Shown here piece after piece: positions 27,221 through 37,053 of a stretch of 64,000 nt of DNA. Each line of letters starts with the position of its first letter. Position 1 is the first letter of the stretch. The notes beneath the pieces were generated by a model, which was given only the letters and a program-made list of their open reading frames with translations, was not told where the DNA came from and did not search any database. The DNA is taken from positions 1,754,501 to 1,818,500 of the forward strand of contig NZ_AP028156.1 in the NCBI RefSeq assembly GCF_033096465.1. The letters run 5' to 3'. The translations under genes and the position numbers were made by a program. This DNA is from Blautia luti. GTDB taxonomy: Bacteria; Bacillota; Clostridia; Lachnospirales; Lachnospiraceae.

Positions 27221-29652
27221 AAGCTCTCTTCTCTCCTCTCTTCTGCTTCCAGCAAAAATGTATTGCAGCTATAGCTTCCGGAGTCACTGACACCAGCGGC
27301 CCCTCCGAGGCTGTCCAGATACTGGCTTCCATTTTTAGATGCAGAAATGTACATATAAAAGTTTGTCAAAACATAGTTTTTATTTTCCAGAACATTCTTA
27401 TAACTGCTGCTAAGTACAAGCCTTGCTCCAAGTTTTTCTGCTTTTTCTTTTACCAGCATAGCAGTTAAATTTACTGCTTTTCGTATTTCCTGTTCGCTAA
27501 GTCCGCTTTGATAATAACGTTCCAAAAACAAAACCAGTTCTTCTGCTTTATTTTCATGTGGTTCGCTTTTGGCAGTCACATCAACAAACTCAATCGTCTT
27601 CCTTTCATCCGCAGCTACAAAAGAACCTTTTGTCAGACGGAGGATTGCACGAAATACAATTTTACTATTGTGTTTGATACATATAATTTTTTTATTTGCA
27701 TCAAAACAGGATAACAGACAATCACAATTTGGACCATTCCGATAGGAAATGCAGCTGCGTAGCGGTACTTCTCCTATCTGCATGACCGGAAGCAGGCTGT
27801 CCTCTTCCCAGATTTCCCATCCACAATCCACGCGCAGCAGCTTTTCTTTCCAGATTTCTTCTGTATCTCTTTTTATTGGAAAAGCAATTTCCCGTCCCAG
27901 ATCTCCTTCATGGTATTTCAGCTCCATGAACTTTCCTAATAACTCAGCATTTACGATTCTTCGGATTTCTTCCTTCTTTTTCGGCTGCCTGTTCAGAAAG
28001 GAAGTCATGATCTCAGCGCCACCTTCATAAATGAACTTCTGGATATTGGATTTATTTTCCGCGACAAAAGCATCCGAAATATTCAATTCTGTCTTTAAAT
28101 TCTTCCAGGAAGGATCCTGGGACAGCAGTTTGTCCATCAATGCAGGTAATCCGGAACAGCCATTTAAAAGATTCTGATTATGTAAAAGGAAGTAAACCTG
28201 ATTATCCTTTGTAAGATCCTTTAAAAGTTCAGTAAAATCCATTAAAAATATCAGAATCCATATGGCAGTTTCATGCCGGAGATCCAGAATGTTTTTTAAA
28301 TCCTCATGCATCCATCTGGAAAGCGGCTTTTTTGACAAAGCTTTTGCCAAGCGCTCAATCTGATTTTCCTCTAATGCATCTGTCAGGCAGTCTCTTTTTA
28401 TCAACTCACGGATCACCCGAAGACGATCATCACTTTTGGAGTATGCTAAACGATCATACAGGTCTATATAGACTGCTTTTACATTGAACAGGACTTTCAA
28501 TTCTTCAAATACACGAGGCTTCGAAAACAGTGATTCTTCACTCTTTCTCCAGGGAACTACCATATATTCACAATCCATTAAATTTTGCTCGTTTAAAGTA
28601 TTTAGATTCAGGCATCTTTTATAAACCTCTTCATCCAGAATCAACGAATTTCTGTCAAGGTTTATAAGCCAGTCTCCATTCTTTCGCAAAAGTTCCAGGA
28701 AATGTTTCTTCCGTTTCGTAATGGCATACAGGATAAGCTCTGTCTTTTCCAAAGTGAGCTCATAAAGATCCATATCTGGAAGCGGATTTCCATACAGAGT
28801 GTTCACATAGGCTGCCTTTCCGTTTGAAACCTTTTCAAAATCTGCATTTGGACCTGTCAAAAATCTTATCAGCTTCGGGATATCTGCATATAATGATCCG
28901 TTCCAAAGCCATAAGTGAAGAAAAGAGGCCTGCCATTCTTTTGGGATCTGAGCAAGAACCACTTCTAATCCATTCCGGATTTCTTTTGGATGCCGGCTCA
29001 GTTCTTCCAGCTGTTTCTTATTTAAACTTTCCGTTTCTTCACAAAACTCTGATAAATAATTTACAAGTTCCATCAGATCCTGTTTCAAAAGTAATGCCAA
29101 TGATTCCTCATCCTTGAGCAGCTCATAAAGAAGCTCCGTTGAAAAAGCTGGATTTATCAAAAGCATGCGTATCTTTATCCCCGCCCGGGCAACATCAAAC
29201 TCACCAATGCAGGTCTCAAGACTTGCTACAAGCTGTTTCTTTAACTCTTCTTCCGGTTCCAGAAAAGCATAATATTTCAGATAAACATATACGATCCGGT
29301 CCGGGATTTCCTTATCTGCCAATACTTTTTCAATTTTTTCATAGGGAAATTCGGACAGCTTTTCATTTCCTGCACATTCTACTATCATTCTGATGCGGTC
29401 TGGTTCTAAAATAGAAAAATCCTTTTTGTTCATTTTTCCCAAGTAGGTGAGCATTTCCGGATCGTCCATCAGAGAAGAAATCGTCTCCTCATTTAACCCC
29501 TCCATCAGACCGGAAAGTTCTTGCTGATTTACCAATCTGGCTGCATTCATACAGAAATCTTCCCCTTTCTTTCCTATCAGTTTCAAGGGAATTGCTGCAT
29601 TTTTCATTTCCTTGTAAATATTCATGTGCTTTAAGATTCTTTCAATCATCAT
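27217..29652 (-). CDS. large helical protein, unknown (811 aa)
   Basis: No named domain is recognised. The first 600 residues look like helical repeats rich in Leu and Glu. The last 200 residues change character: a Cys-containing block (PLRSCISYRNGPNCDCLLSC), then FDANKKIICIKHNSKIVFRA, and near the end SQYLDSLGGAAGVSDSGSYS. This suggests a compact C-terminal alpha/beta domain joined to a helical scaffold. There is no signal peptide or membrane helix. Its start overlaps the stop of the 712-aa gene (ATGA). It belongs to the SSB/RecD2/MoxR/vWA operon and may be a scaffold or effector subunit; this is inference. Confidence 0.7.
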   Translation of the reverse strand: MMIERILKHMNIYKEMKNAAIPLKLIGKKGEDFCMNAARLVNQQELSGLMEGLNEETISSLMDDPEMLTYLGKMNKKDFSILEPDRIRMIVECAGNEKLSEFPYEKIEKVLADKEIPDRIVYVYLKYYAFLEPEEELKKQLVASLETCIGEFDVARAGIKIRMLLINPAFSTELLYELLKDEESLALLLKQDLMELVNYLSEFCEETESLNKKQLEELSRHPKEIRNGLEVVLAQIPKEWQASFLHLWLWNGSLYADIPKLIRFLTGPNADFEKVSNGKAAYVNTLYGNPLPDMDLYELTLEKTELILYAITKRKKHFLELLRKNGDWLINLDRNSLILDEEVYKRCLNLNTLNEQNLMDCEYMVVPWRKSEESLFSKPRVFEELKVLFNVKAVYIDLYDRLAYSKSDDRLRVIRELIKRDCLTDALEENQIERLAKALSKKPLSRWMHEDLKNILDLRHETAIWILIFLMDFTELLKDLTKDNQVYFLLHNQNLLNGCSGLPALMDKLLSQDPSWKNLKTELNISDAFVAENKSNIQKFIYEGGAEIMTSFLNRQPKKKEEIRRIVNAELLGKFMELKYHEGDLGREIAFPIKRDTEEIWKEKLLRVDCGWEIWEEDSLLPVMQIGEVPLRSCISYRNGPNCDCLLSCFDANKKIICIKHNSKIVFRAILRLTKGSFVAADERKTIEFVDVTAKSEPHENKAEELVLFLERYYQSGLSEQEIRKAVNLTAMLVKEKAEKLGARLVLSSSYKNVLENKNYVLTNFYMYISASKNGSQYLDSLGGAAGVSDSGSYSCNTFLLEAEERREESL

Positions 29653-31787
29653 GCTACCTCTGCCCTTTCTATTAATCCGTTAATCTCCGTTAACTCCATG
29701 CATTCGTCCTGGTACATATTTTCTGCTAGTTTAAGAAGATACAGAGCTTCCTTTTTTGCCATAGGCTTTTTCGCTGTTCCTGCGAAATCATCTTTTAAAT
29801 ACGAGGAAACGATCTTACAGTAGAGTTTCTTATAGCCATATGAATACCGCCCGTTCTTGTAAAACTCATAAATAGACTGAAGCTCCTTATCCGTTTTCCT
29901 GTTTTCCCTTAACATCTGGTTAAACTGCTGTTTGATGTTTTTTTCAGTTTTCCAGCGTTCCATCCGTTTTTTCTGTTCCTTCAGCCATTCTTTCCGTTCC
30001 TGATATCTTTTCCGATCCTCTTCTGTCATATATTTCTGATACAGGGTTTCCCTTCGATAAGAATCGCTTATAAATGGGAGAAGCAATTTGGAAAGCTCAT
30101 ATGCTTCTGACTGTTCCATCCAAAGTGCTGTACTTTCCTTTAAAAGTAAGGCCGTCAGGTATTCTGGATAAATATCCGGATATTCATAAAAGAACTTTTT
30201 TTCTACCATTGAAAACAGTTCCCGGTGTTCCTCTTTTCCCAGAACTGGAGAAAAAAATTCGCACTCTCTATGTTGGATAGCATAGTATCCCAAGGAGAAA
30301 GTTTCCTTTAAAATCCTCCAGGGGCTTAAGAATTCGCATCCATCCATTCCAATCTCATTGATCAGAAATTTCAGCATAGGATAGGAATGCTCATTACAAA
30401 GATCCTTTATTTCACTTTTTAAATATCCTGCCATAAATTCCCATTTCTTTTCCAAATCTGGATCTTCATTTTTATAATCCTTTACAAACTCTTCCAGATA
30501 CTTTTTTCCATCCAAAATCCCATGCAGGATCAGCCGGTTGAAAACCGCGTAAAGTTCCGGCTCACTCTTTTTCCAGAAAACATCCTGGTATCTTTTTCCT
30601 GTAAGGTTTTCATAACGTTCCAGATACTTCAGCAAACTTTTCGTACTGTATGTTTTGCCTTTCAGAGTATCTGTAACACACGCTTCAAATTCTTCCGAAG
30701 AGAGTTCTTTTACCAGAGGATCCCATTTTTCTTCTGTCAGATCAATGTAGTGCCACTCTTCCGGTTCATTACTTCTAAATGGAAACAACGTAAGAAACGT
30801 TTTTACATTTTCCACCCTGAACGTTTCATTCATGCATTTTTCCAGCCGTTCTTTACCGTCGATACGGACAGAAAGTTTCCCATATGTTCTTAAAATCCGT
30901 GAACAAAGTACATAAGCTTCTTCTGGATATGTCTCTTTTCCGGGCAAAAATGCCTCTAATACATTCAGCCCAATTTTTTCTGCTGTCAACCCGGAAAGGC
31001 TTATCCGATCGGGTCTCTCTACAAAATACATCAGTACAAAATTTAAAAAAGCGGTCTCTTTGTCGGAATATCCAAACATACGCATACGTTTTTCCAAAAC
31101 GGCATCCGCATTTTTAGCATTTGTGACTGCTAACTTTGCCAGCAGTTTCAGGATATCCAGATCCTTTTTACGATACCCTTTAAGCTTGGTCATTACTTTG
31201 CCTACCATCCACACGAAAAGATTCCATTCAGTAAATACGGATATCTTCCGGTTCTTTGAAAAGCTGTCAGCAAGTTTCTGTTTTATGCCTTCCCACAGTA
31301 TTTCATCATCTGGGAGGATGGACATGGCAAACAGCATTTCTTCTGCTCGCTCAAATGGATACGCATGCATGGCCTGTTTCCACCGATTCTTTTCCTTTTC
31401 CTCACAGATATAATTGATACTGATCAAAAACAGGTCTTTCTCTCCAAGAATCTGTTTCATCTTTTTCCAGAACAGATCCTTTTGTGCCCCATTGAACATA
31501 CAGGTCTCCTGTAAAGGCATCATCCTTGCCAGGGCAAGTCCGAGGGCACGGTATGTCTGCTTTGTCAAGGTCAGATGTTCTCCAATGCGCTCCAGGACTT
31601 CTCCCGGATAGTGCAGTCCATAAGCGGTTTCCATGTCTACTTTCGGCTTTTCCAGAAACATGTCATTTTCTTTTAATTGCATATAAATTTTATATTTTTC
31701 CTCATTAGATGACAGCTTATAGATCAGGTTCGTCATCTGCCGGTACAGGGTAATATCAAGCCATTCTTCATAAATCTTCCATTCCAT
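29649..31787 (-). CDS. large helical protein, unknown (712 aa)
   Basis: A Leu/Lys/Glu-rich, mainly helical, soluble protein with no recognised family. A strongly charged coiled-coil-like region (EEDRKRYQERKEWLKEQKKR) lies near residue 600, followed by a short Tyr-rich stretch. ATG at 31787 has AGGAGG 7 nt upstream; the reading to 31841 would run into the terminator stem at 31811-31838. It and the next gene are similar in style, both long and helical, and probably form a complex with the AAA+/vWA pair encoded upstream. Confidence 0.7.
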   Translation of the reverse strand: MEWKIYEEWLDITLYRQMTNLIYKLSSNEEKYKIYMQLKENDMFLEKPKVDMETAYGLHYPGEVLERIGEHLTLTKQTYRALGLALARMMPLQETCMFNGAQKDLFWKKMKQILGEKDLFLISINYICEEKEKNRWKQAMHAYPFERAEEMLFAMSILPDDEILWEGIKQKLADSFSKNRKISVFTEWNLFVWMVGKVMTKLKGYRKKDLDILKLLAKLAVTNAKNADAVLEKRMRMFGYSDKETAFLNFVLMYFVERPDRISLSGLTAEKIGLNVLEAFLPGKETYPEEAYVLCSRILRTYGKLSVRIDGKERLEKCMNETFRVENVKTFLTLFPFRSNEPEEWHYIDLTEEKWDPLVKELSSEEFEACVTDTLKGKTYSTKSLLKYLERYENLTGKRYQDVFWKKSEPELYAVFNRLILHGILDGKKYLEEFVKDYKNEDPDLEKKWEFMAGYLKSEIKDLCNEHSYPMLKFLINEIGMDGCEFLSPWRILKETFSLGYYAIQHRECEFFSPVLGKEEHRELFSMVEKKFFYEYPDIYPEYLTALLLKESTALWMEQSEAYELSKLLLPFISDSYRRETLYQKYMTEEDRKRYQERKEWLKEQKKRMERWKTEKNIKQQFNQMLRENRKTDKELQSIYEFYKNGRYSYGYKKLYCKIVSSYLKDDFAGTAKKPMAKKEALYLLKLAENMYQDECMELTEINGLIERAEVA

Positions 31788-31810
31788 CCAATTTCCTCCT
31801 GTTTTCCCAT

Positions 31811-31838
31811 ATAAAAAGGGGACTGTTCGCCAGTCCCC
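31811..31838 (-). terminator. intra-operon intrinsic terminator
   Basis: GGGGACTG (31818-31825) pairs perfectly with CAGTCCCC (31831-31838) around a 5-nt loop, and the minus strand continues TTTTTATA. It lies between the 159-aa and 712-aa genes, so the operon may be attenuated here. Confidence 0.8.
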
Positions 31839-31849
31839 CAAAATTGTTC

Positions 31850-32329
31850 TTATGCTGCCAGGATAATCTTCTTTTTCCGGCTTGCATAAGTGATCGCCAT
31901 TGTAGAATGTTCCATGCCTCGCTGTTTCTGATATTGCTTTACATCTGCATAATTTGCAAACGAAAGGATTTTACCATTTTCCTCTAACAAGTTTTCTTCG
32001 TTATCCTCCATATTTTCACTCCCGCAGGAAGCCAGCGTCCAGTTTACGTGGCAGATATAACAGGTCATGCCTGCAAATCCCAGATACTTATGTACATACT
32101 CTTCCGCTGCCTCAGCACTCGGAAAATAACGTGCATACTCCAGGGAACGGCAAACGATCCGGTCTTTGTACCATCCGGCAAAATACCGGTTCTTTTTCAG
32201 TTCAAGTACATACCCTGTCAGATAAATCTTCTGTAAAGCATTTTCTTCCTCGTCCATCATATCAAGAAGCTGTTCCGCATAGATTTTTTTCCATTTCAAT
32301 GTGTTCTTCTTTATTCTTTTACGCAGCAT
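31850..32329 (-). CDS. unknown protein (159 aa)
   Basis: A small protein with a Lys-rich start (LRKRIKKNTLKWKKIYAEQL) and two Cys near its middle (MTCYICHVNWTLASCG). No family is recognised. ATG at 32329 follows GAGGAGGAAAAAG and overlaps the end of the 223-aa gene by 11 nt. The block FPSAEAAEEYVHKYLG may be a small alpha/beta module. It is the last gene before the intra-operon terminator. Confidence 0.65.
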   Translation of the reverse strand: MLRKRIKKNTLKWKKIYAEQLLDMMDEEENALQKIYLTGYVLELKKNRYFAGWYKDRIVCRSLEYARYFPSAEAAEEYVHKYLGFAGMTCYICHVNWTLASCGSENMEDNEENLLEENGKILSFANYADVKQYQKQRGMEHSTMAITYASRKKKIILAA

Positions 32330-32990
32330 TATCTTTTTCCTCCTCAGTTCCAACAATGAGTTTTTCTACCATTCTGTACAAGTTCCGGAAATTTCCAGCC
32401 TGTCTGCGGCGTGTCATGCAATCCTGTTCAAATGCCTGGATCACAGCAGAAGTTCTTGCAAACAGTGTGAAGATTTCCTCATCTTTCAGCTGTATGGTAA
32501 CCTCTTTTTCTTTCCGGTAGCTGTCTTTTTTACAATACTGCCCGCCATTGGCATTATGCATCGCTACACCGGTGCCATTCTGTATCCTGACAACCCACGG
32601 ATAATTTAAAACTTCTCCTTTGTTGTTGCGAACCTTCCTCTGTATGGAAAATACTGTAACCCTTCCCATGTTGGAATTTTTATCCTCGCAAAAGATCTTT
32701 TGCTGGAAGAATTTAAATTCCTGCACATTATTCCATATACGGGAATACACGTATTTTATGATTTCCGGACTCAGATTTGCATAAACGCTGATGCTGTCTT
32801 CTTTGCTGTAGTCAACCATGACCGCCCGGATCCGGGAATAATCGCTGGCAAAGTCTTCGTGAAGGTGCCAGAACTCCTTTGGTTCTGCCATCCGCAAAAA
32901 GCTATTAAATTCCAGTAACGTATTCTGTGTCTTATGAACACAGATCTGCTTTGATACATCCGTATTCTGTTCTTTTTCTTTCCTGTTCAT
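32319..32990 (-). CDS. unknown protein (223 aa)
   Basis: A soluble alpha+beta protein. A notable block is YPWVVRIQNGTGVAMHNANG, preceded by basic residues (VFSIQRKVRNNKGE), which could fit nucleic-acid binding; I cannot assign a family. AGGAGG lies 5 nt before the ATG at 32990, immediately after the zincin-vWA gene. The tight spacing indicates co-translation with it. Confidence 0.65.
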   Translation of the reverse strand: MNRKEKEQNTDVSKQICVHKTQNTLLEFNSFLRMAEPKEFWHLHEDFASDYSRIRAVMVDYSKEDSISVYANLSPEIIKYVYSRIWNNVQEFKFFQQKIFCEDKNSNMGRVTVFSIQRKVRNNKGEVLNYPWVVRIQNGTGVAMHNANGGQYCKKDSYRKEKEVTIQLKDEEIFTLFARTSAVIQAFEQDCMTRRRQAGNFRNLYRMVEKLIVGTEEEKDNAA

Positions 32991-32992
32991 CC

Positions 32993-35146
32993 TTACCTCC
33001 TGATAAAACGCAGCAGTTTCTTTGTCAGAAGAGCCGGAAGCTGTTCAAGATCCGTAATATCCAGAAAAGATTCCTCATAAATTTCCTGAATTGCTTCCTT
33101 GTCGCTTCCGATCGCAGCAGCCTGAAAGAATACTCCCTGCTGCAGCAGTTTTTTCCGAATCTTCTGAAGGTCCCTTTTTGCCCCTGTGCCTCCATACTGG
33201 TTTGCATTAGGTGCACCATCACTGATCACAAACAGCAGTTTCTGCTTTTCCGGTCGTTCCAAAAGACGGCTGCCAGCATACCACAATGCAGTTCCATCCC
33301 GGTTGCTTCCATAAGGCTGCATACCAGCGATCCGGAACCGATCCTTTTCATCCGTTTCAAAATCTGCGCAGCAATGCAGATACACTGTTTCGTCTTTCAG
33401 GTTCTCATGCCGGTATCCATCTGTATGATGTCCGCACACTAAAACCGGTATTTCTGATTCCATACAAAAATCATACAGGCAAAGTGCTGCAAGAATGGCA
33501 TGATCCATCCGTTCCCCACACATGGAAAAAGAATTATCAACCAGCACAGCCACACAGATATCCAGATTTTTTCCTGGCTGTTGTTTCTTAAATACTGCCC
33601 CAGACGGTTCAGCTATGTTTCGAAGATCTACCCGACGTCCAAGAAAAAGCTTATGTTCCGTGCGTTCTTTCTGATTTTTCAATATAGGAAGCAGTTTCAG
33701 GCGAAGTCTCTTTTTTACCTGTTTAAGCTGCCCCTCATACTTTTCTGTCTGTAATTTTAAAAAATCTGATATCTCGGTCTTACGGCAAAGTTTTTTCTGT
33801 ACCAGGTCATGGCCTTCTTCAAACGGTATCTCCATCAATTCCTTTTGAAGATGTTCGAAAATTTCTTTCTGTATCTTCTCATCAAGCGTCTCTTTCGCCA
33901 TTTCATAAAGGATTTTTTGCAAGGCATTATCACTGGATGCTTCCGTTTCTGAGGCAGGGATGCCACATTCATTCTGTTTGTCTTCGAAGCCACCAGACTC
34001 CCTGACACATTTCGGAAGATTTTCACACAGCTGCTGCAGAAACTTCTGAAGCTCTGCAGTGCGCCCGTTTTCATGGCTTTCCGTTTCCTGATCCTTTCCG
34101 TTTCTTTCTGCTTTGTTTTCTGTTTCCGACTCCTGTTCCGTATCCTCTTTTCTGATCTTATCTTCATTTTGCTCAGTCTGTGACCCTGTGTTACCCTGCT
34201 TTTCTTCCTCCGGTTCTTCTTCGGATTCATTCGGGTTTTCCTTTTGCCCTTCATGCTCTTCCTGTTCTGGCTTTTGCTCTTCATTTTCTGTACTGTTCTT
34301 CTCTATTTCATCTATGATTTCCGCAAAATATTTCCAGATCATCAGAAGGATATGGTTGGTGGCAAGATATCTCTCCATGTCATCTGCTGCCTTTCCCGCT
34401 TCATCAATGACCGGCATAAGCAGTTTTAGTGTATCAATAAGCTCGTAATTCGCACCATCCCAGGCATTGACCCTTGAAGACAAGGCATACTGTGCACACA
34501 GGTTCATAAGAATAGAAATCTTATCTTTCTCCGTTTCCAACATTTCCCGAAGTGTTGGAAGCCATTCCACATTCCGGTCACGATTCATAAGGATTCCCCT
34601 GCGGATGCTTCCCGGAAAAAGGGCGCACATCTTTTCTTCTATGTACATATCATTCAAAAGATTGCTGAGATAAGATGCTGTCTGCAGAAAGATAGAAAGG
34701 ATTGCTTTATCTTTTCTTTCAAAGTAGACATTCATCGCATCCAATGCCTCTTTTTCCTGTGCATTTTCCGGTACTGGCTCCTTTGGATACCAGCTGCCAT
34801 TTAACATATGCTCGGCATACCTTTTTCTAAGTGCAGAATCCGTATACCGGTAATGTCCGCATTCATGTCCCAGAATCCCGATCAGGCTGTCACTTTTTAA
34901 TTCCAGTGTCAGAAAACTTGACGTAATCTGGTTTCCAAGATTTACGGCAACTGTTTCTCCCTGATTCCATCCTGCAATCCCTGAATTTTTATCATCGTAT
35001 AAGCGTAATGTAGTCAACTTTCCACCCGTGATTTCATGCCCGATCGAGGTCAAAAGATCACGATACTGCGGCGTATGAAATACTTTTTCCGGTGTCAGTT
35101 TTTCTTTCTCTGCACATATCCGTTTCCGGTATAAAGCCTTTTTCAT
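32993..35146 (-). CDS. zincin-like metallopeptidase fused to a von Willebrand A domain (717 aa)
   Basis: Residues 1-320 contain an HExxH motif, GILGHECGHYRYT (His94, Glu95, His98). Residues about 320-430 are a very acidic, repetitive Glu/Gln/Asn linker. Residues 534-717 form a vWA domain with a complete MIDAS: DNSFS (Asp537, Ser539, Ser541), Thr619 in RDGTALW and Asp643 in VISDGAPN. Acidic linker plus C-terminal MIDAS recalls CobT, the partner of the AAA+ protein CobS, but the HExxH domain is not part of CobT as I know it. It lies 20 nt after the MoxR-type gene. ATG at 35146 follows GGAGGAAACGA. Confidence 0.85.
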   Translation of the reverse strand: MKKALYRKRICAEKEKLTPEKVFHTPQYRDLLTSIGHEITGGKLTTLRLYDDKNSGIAGWNQGETVAVNLGNQITSSFLTLELKSDSLIGILGHECGHYRYTDSALRKRYAEHMLNGSWYPKEPVPENAQEKEALDAMNVYFERKDKAILSIFLQTASYLSNLLNDMYIEEKMCALFPGSIRRGILMNRDRNVEWLPTLREMLETEKDKISILMNLCAQYALSSRVNAWDGANYELIDTLKLLMPVIDEAGKAADDMERYLATNHILLMIWKYFAEIIDEIEKNSTENEEQKPEQEEHEGQKENPNESEEEPEEEKQGNTGSQTEQNEDKIRKEDTEQESETENKAERNGKDQETESHENGRTAELQKFLQQLCENLPKCVRESGGFEDKQNECGIPASETEASSDNALQKILYEMAKETLDEKIQKEIFEHLQKELMEIPFEEGHDLVQKKLCRKTEISDFLKLQTEKYEGQLKQVKKRLRLKLLPILKNQKERTEHKLFLGRRVDLRNIAEPSGAVFKKQQPGKNLDICVAVLVDNSFSMCGERMDHAILAALCLYDFCMESEIPVLVCGHHTDGYRHENLKDETVYLHCCADFETDEKDRFRIAGMQPYGSNRDGTALWYAGSRLLERPEKQKLLFVISDGAPNANQYGGTGAKRDLQKIRKKLLQQGVFFQAAAIGSDKEAIQEIYEESFLDITDLEQLPALLTKKLLRFIRR

Positions 35147-35165
35147 TCGTTTCCTCCATCCGTTT

Positions 35166-36956
35166 TTAATCCACAGCACAATGAGGAAGAAGAAAGACGC
35201 GTTCCATAGTTCCCTGTTCTTCCCTGTCCATGGATGCTTTACTGAGCAGTGCTGTCCATGCTGACCTCCTGAGATCATTGGAAACCATGTAACTTAACAC
35301 CCAGTTTTCCAATTCCCGGTATCCGCATACGCCATCTGTAATGTCCTGTTCGATCAAATATTCATGGATCTTGCAGACCGTGGCAGCCATAAAGGACAGA
35401 AGTTCTTTGTTTTTAAACCCGGTTCTTTTCATTGCCCTTTTTGCCATTTCCTCTTCTGTCAGGGCTTCCTTTGGCTGAATCAGATTCATTCGGGAAAGAA
35501 CTGACTGGTTGAAGTTCTGACAGCCAACATAATCCAGATTGGTGGTCATGATCACAATGGTATCCGGATTTCTCCGTATCTGTTCTCCATTTACCAGATC
35601 GGTTACAGCTCCATCGTCAAACAGGGAGTTTAATCTCGTAAGTGTCCCAGGTTTTTCAATCATGGCCGGCTCCTGAATTTCAATCACAGATGGTTCCCTG
35701 CATGCCTTTACGATTTCTGACTCTTTTAATAGGAAGTCTTTTTCATTTTTCGACTTTTCATAGCCTTTTTCATAAACTGCTTTCAGGATCTCCTGAAAAG
35801 CTTTTTCCCGGCTGATCCCCTCTTCATAAATGCCATTTACCGTTGCAAGAGCTGAAGCCGGATCCATTTCAATGTCTTCCAGACGTGGCAATTCCATTTC
35901 CAGATGTGCTGTTCCGCCCATATTTGGCACGGTGGTCGCTAAAAGTTCCAGTTCATCCGTTCCAGGTCCACAGGTGAACACATAATATGGAAGCCCTAAT
36001 ATCTGGGCGATCATTCTGGCATCCGTTGTCTTTCCAGTACCGGCATCGCCTGTCAGCATAAACAGCCTTGCCGGTGTCTTATCCACCATCTGCAGGATTT
36101 CTTCAGCTTCCTTACTTACCAGATAGTCTTCTGGAAGCGAAGGGATCCTTTCTTTTGTCCTTTCATTTACATCCCATCTGCCAGAGTAGATCTGTTTTAA
36201 TTCAAAAAGTGTTCTTTTTGTCTTCTCATTTACAGGCAAAAGCACATGAAACTTTCCATAGATTTCATCGTTTGGTGCATATACCCCGGCCGCAATTTTA
36301 TATTCCGGAAGCACATCCTCCAGTTCCTCTGCACGGAACTGGCTCTTTTCCAGCGGGATTGCCTGCTGCGGATTTGCTATTACTTCGCAGTACATGGCAT
36401 CGCAGCAGATAAATGCCGCCCGCAGTGCAGTTTCCGTGTCTTCCCATTCCTTTTTTTCCTGTTCTTCAAGTATGTAGAAATTTTTTTGGAACTCTTCGTT
36501 AAATAAAGGATTATCCGGGACCAGATTGGCATAAGCCAAAAGGGCCAGGTACTGCTCGCCTGTGTTTTTGCCCTCCCGGATTCCCGGAAGCTTCTCGTTT
36601 TTTTCTTCTGTCTTTAAAATCCCACTGAAACGTCCGTTTTTCGAATTATAAGTCATTACATACTTTCCCTGATTTCCAGGATATTCCATGCAGAAATAAT
36701 TTATGGTATCCCTGCCCCTTTGTATACCGGCAGCCCCAGAGTCTTTTTCTTTCCGGATCTGAATCAGTGTCAGAAGTGCCTGTAACGTAGGCCCATGAAG
36801 GCGGGAGACTTTTCCCTGCTTCCTGATATTTCGCATGGAACAATCTGCTTCATCATAGCTGACCCGTTTTTTCCCTGATTTTTCCAACATCACCCGAAAT
36901 GGGTCCGGAATGGGTTCTTTCATAATCCATGGTGCATAAAAACAAAGATCTGGCAT
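35166..36956 (-). CDS. MoxR/CobS-type AAA+ ATPase (596 aa)
   Basis: A 290-residue N-terminal region of unknown fold precedes an AAA+ module with Walker A GDAGTGKT (303-310). An acidic insert, a sensor-1 strand (IVIMTTNLDY) and an arginine-finger-like segment (NQSVLSRMNL) follow. The central part resembles MoxR/CobS ATPases, which work with vWA proteins as remodelling machines. ATG at 36956 follows GAGGAGGGAAC; the extension to 37046 has no clear site. The vWA partner gene follows directly. The N-terminal extension is much longer than in ordinary MoxR proteins. Confidence 0.85.
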   Translation of the reverse strand: MPDLCFYAPWIMKEPIPDPFRVMLEKSGKKRVSYDEADCSMRNIRKQGKVSRLHGPTLQALLTLIQIRKEKDSGAAGIQRGRDTINYFCMEYPGNQGKYVMTYNSKNGRFSGILKTEEKNEKLPGIREGKNTGEQYLALLAYANLVPDNPLFNEEFQKNFYILEEQEKKEWEDTETALRAAFICCDAMYCEVIANPQQAIPLEKSQFRAEELEDVLPEYKIAAGVYAPNDEIYGKFHVLLPVNEKTKRTLFELKQIYSGRWDVNERTKERIPSLPEDYLVSKEAEEILQMVDKTPARLFMLTGDAGTGKTTDARMIAQILGLPYYVFTCGPGTDELELLATTVPNMGGTAHLEMELPRLEDIEMDPASALATVNGIYEEGISREKAFQEILKAVYEKGYEKSKNEKDFLLKESEIVKACREPSVIEIQEPAMIEKPGTLTRLNSLFDDGAVTDLVNGEQIRRNPDTIVIMTTNLDYVGCQNFNQSVLSRMNLIQPKEALTEEEMAKRAMKRTGFKNKELLSFMAATVCKIHEYLIEQDITDGVCGYRELENWVLSYMVSNDLRRSAWTALLSKASMDREEQGTMERVFLLPHCAVD

Positions 36957-37053
36957 TTTGTTCCCTCCTCTTTCATTATGTGATTTTCTGCATACGAAGG
37001 AAAGAAACAGGCAGAGCATTGGATTTTTCCAACGTCTGCCTGTCATTCATTCT

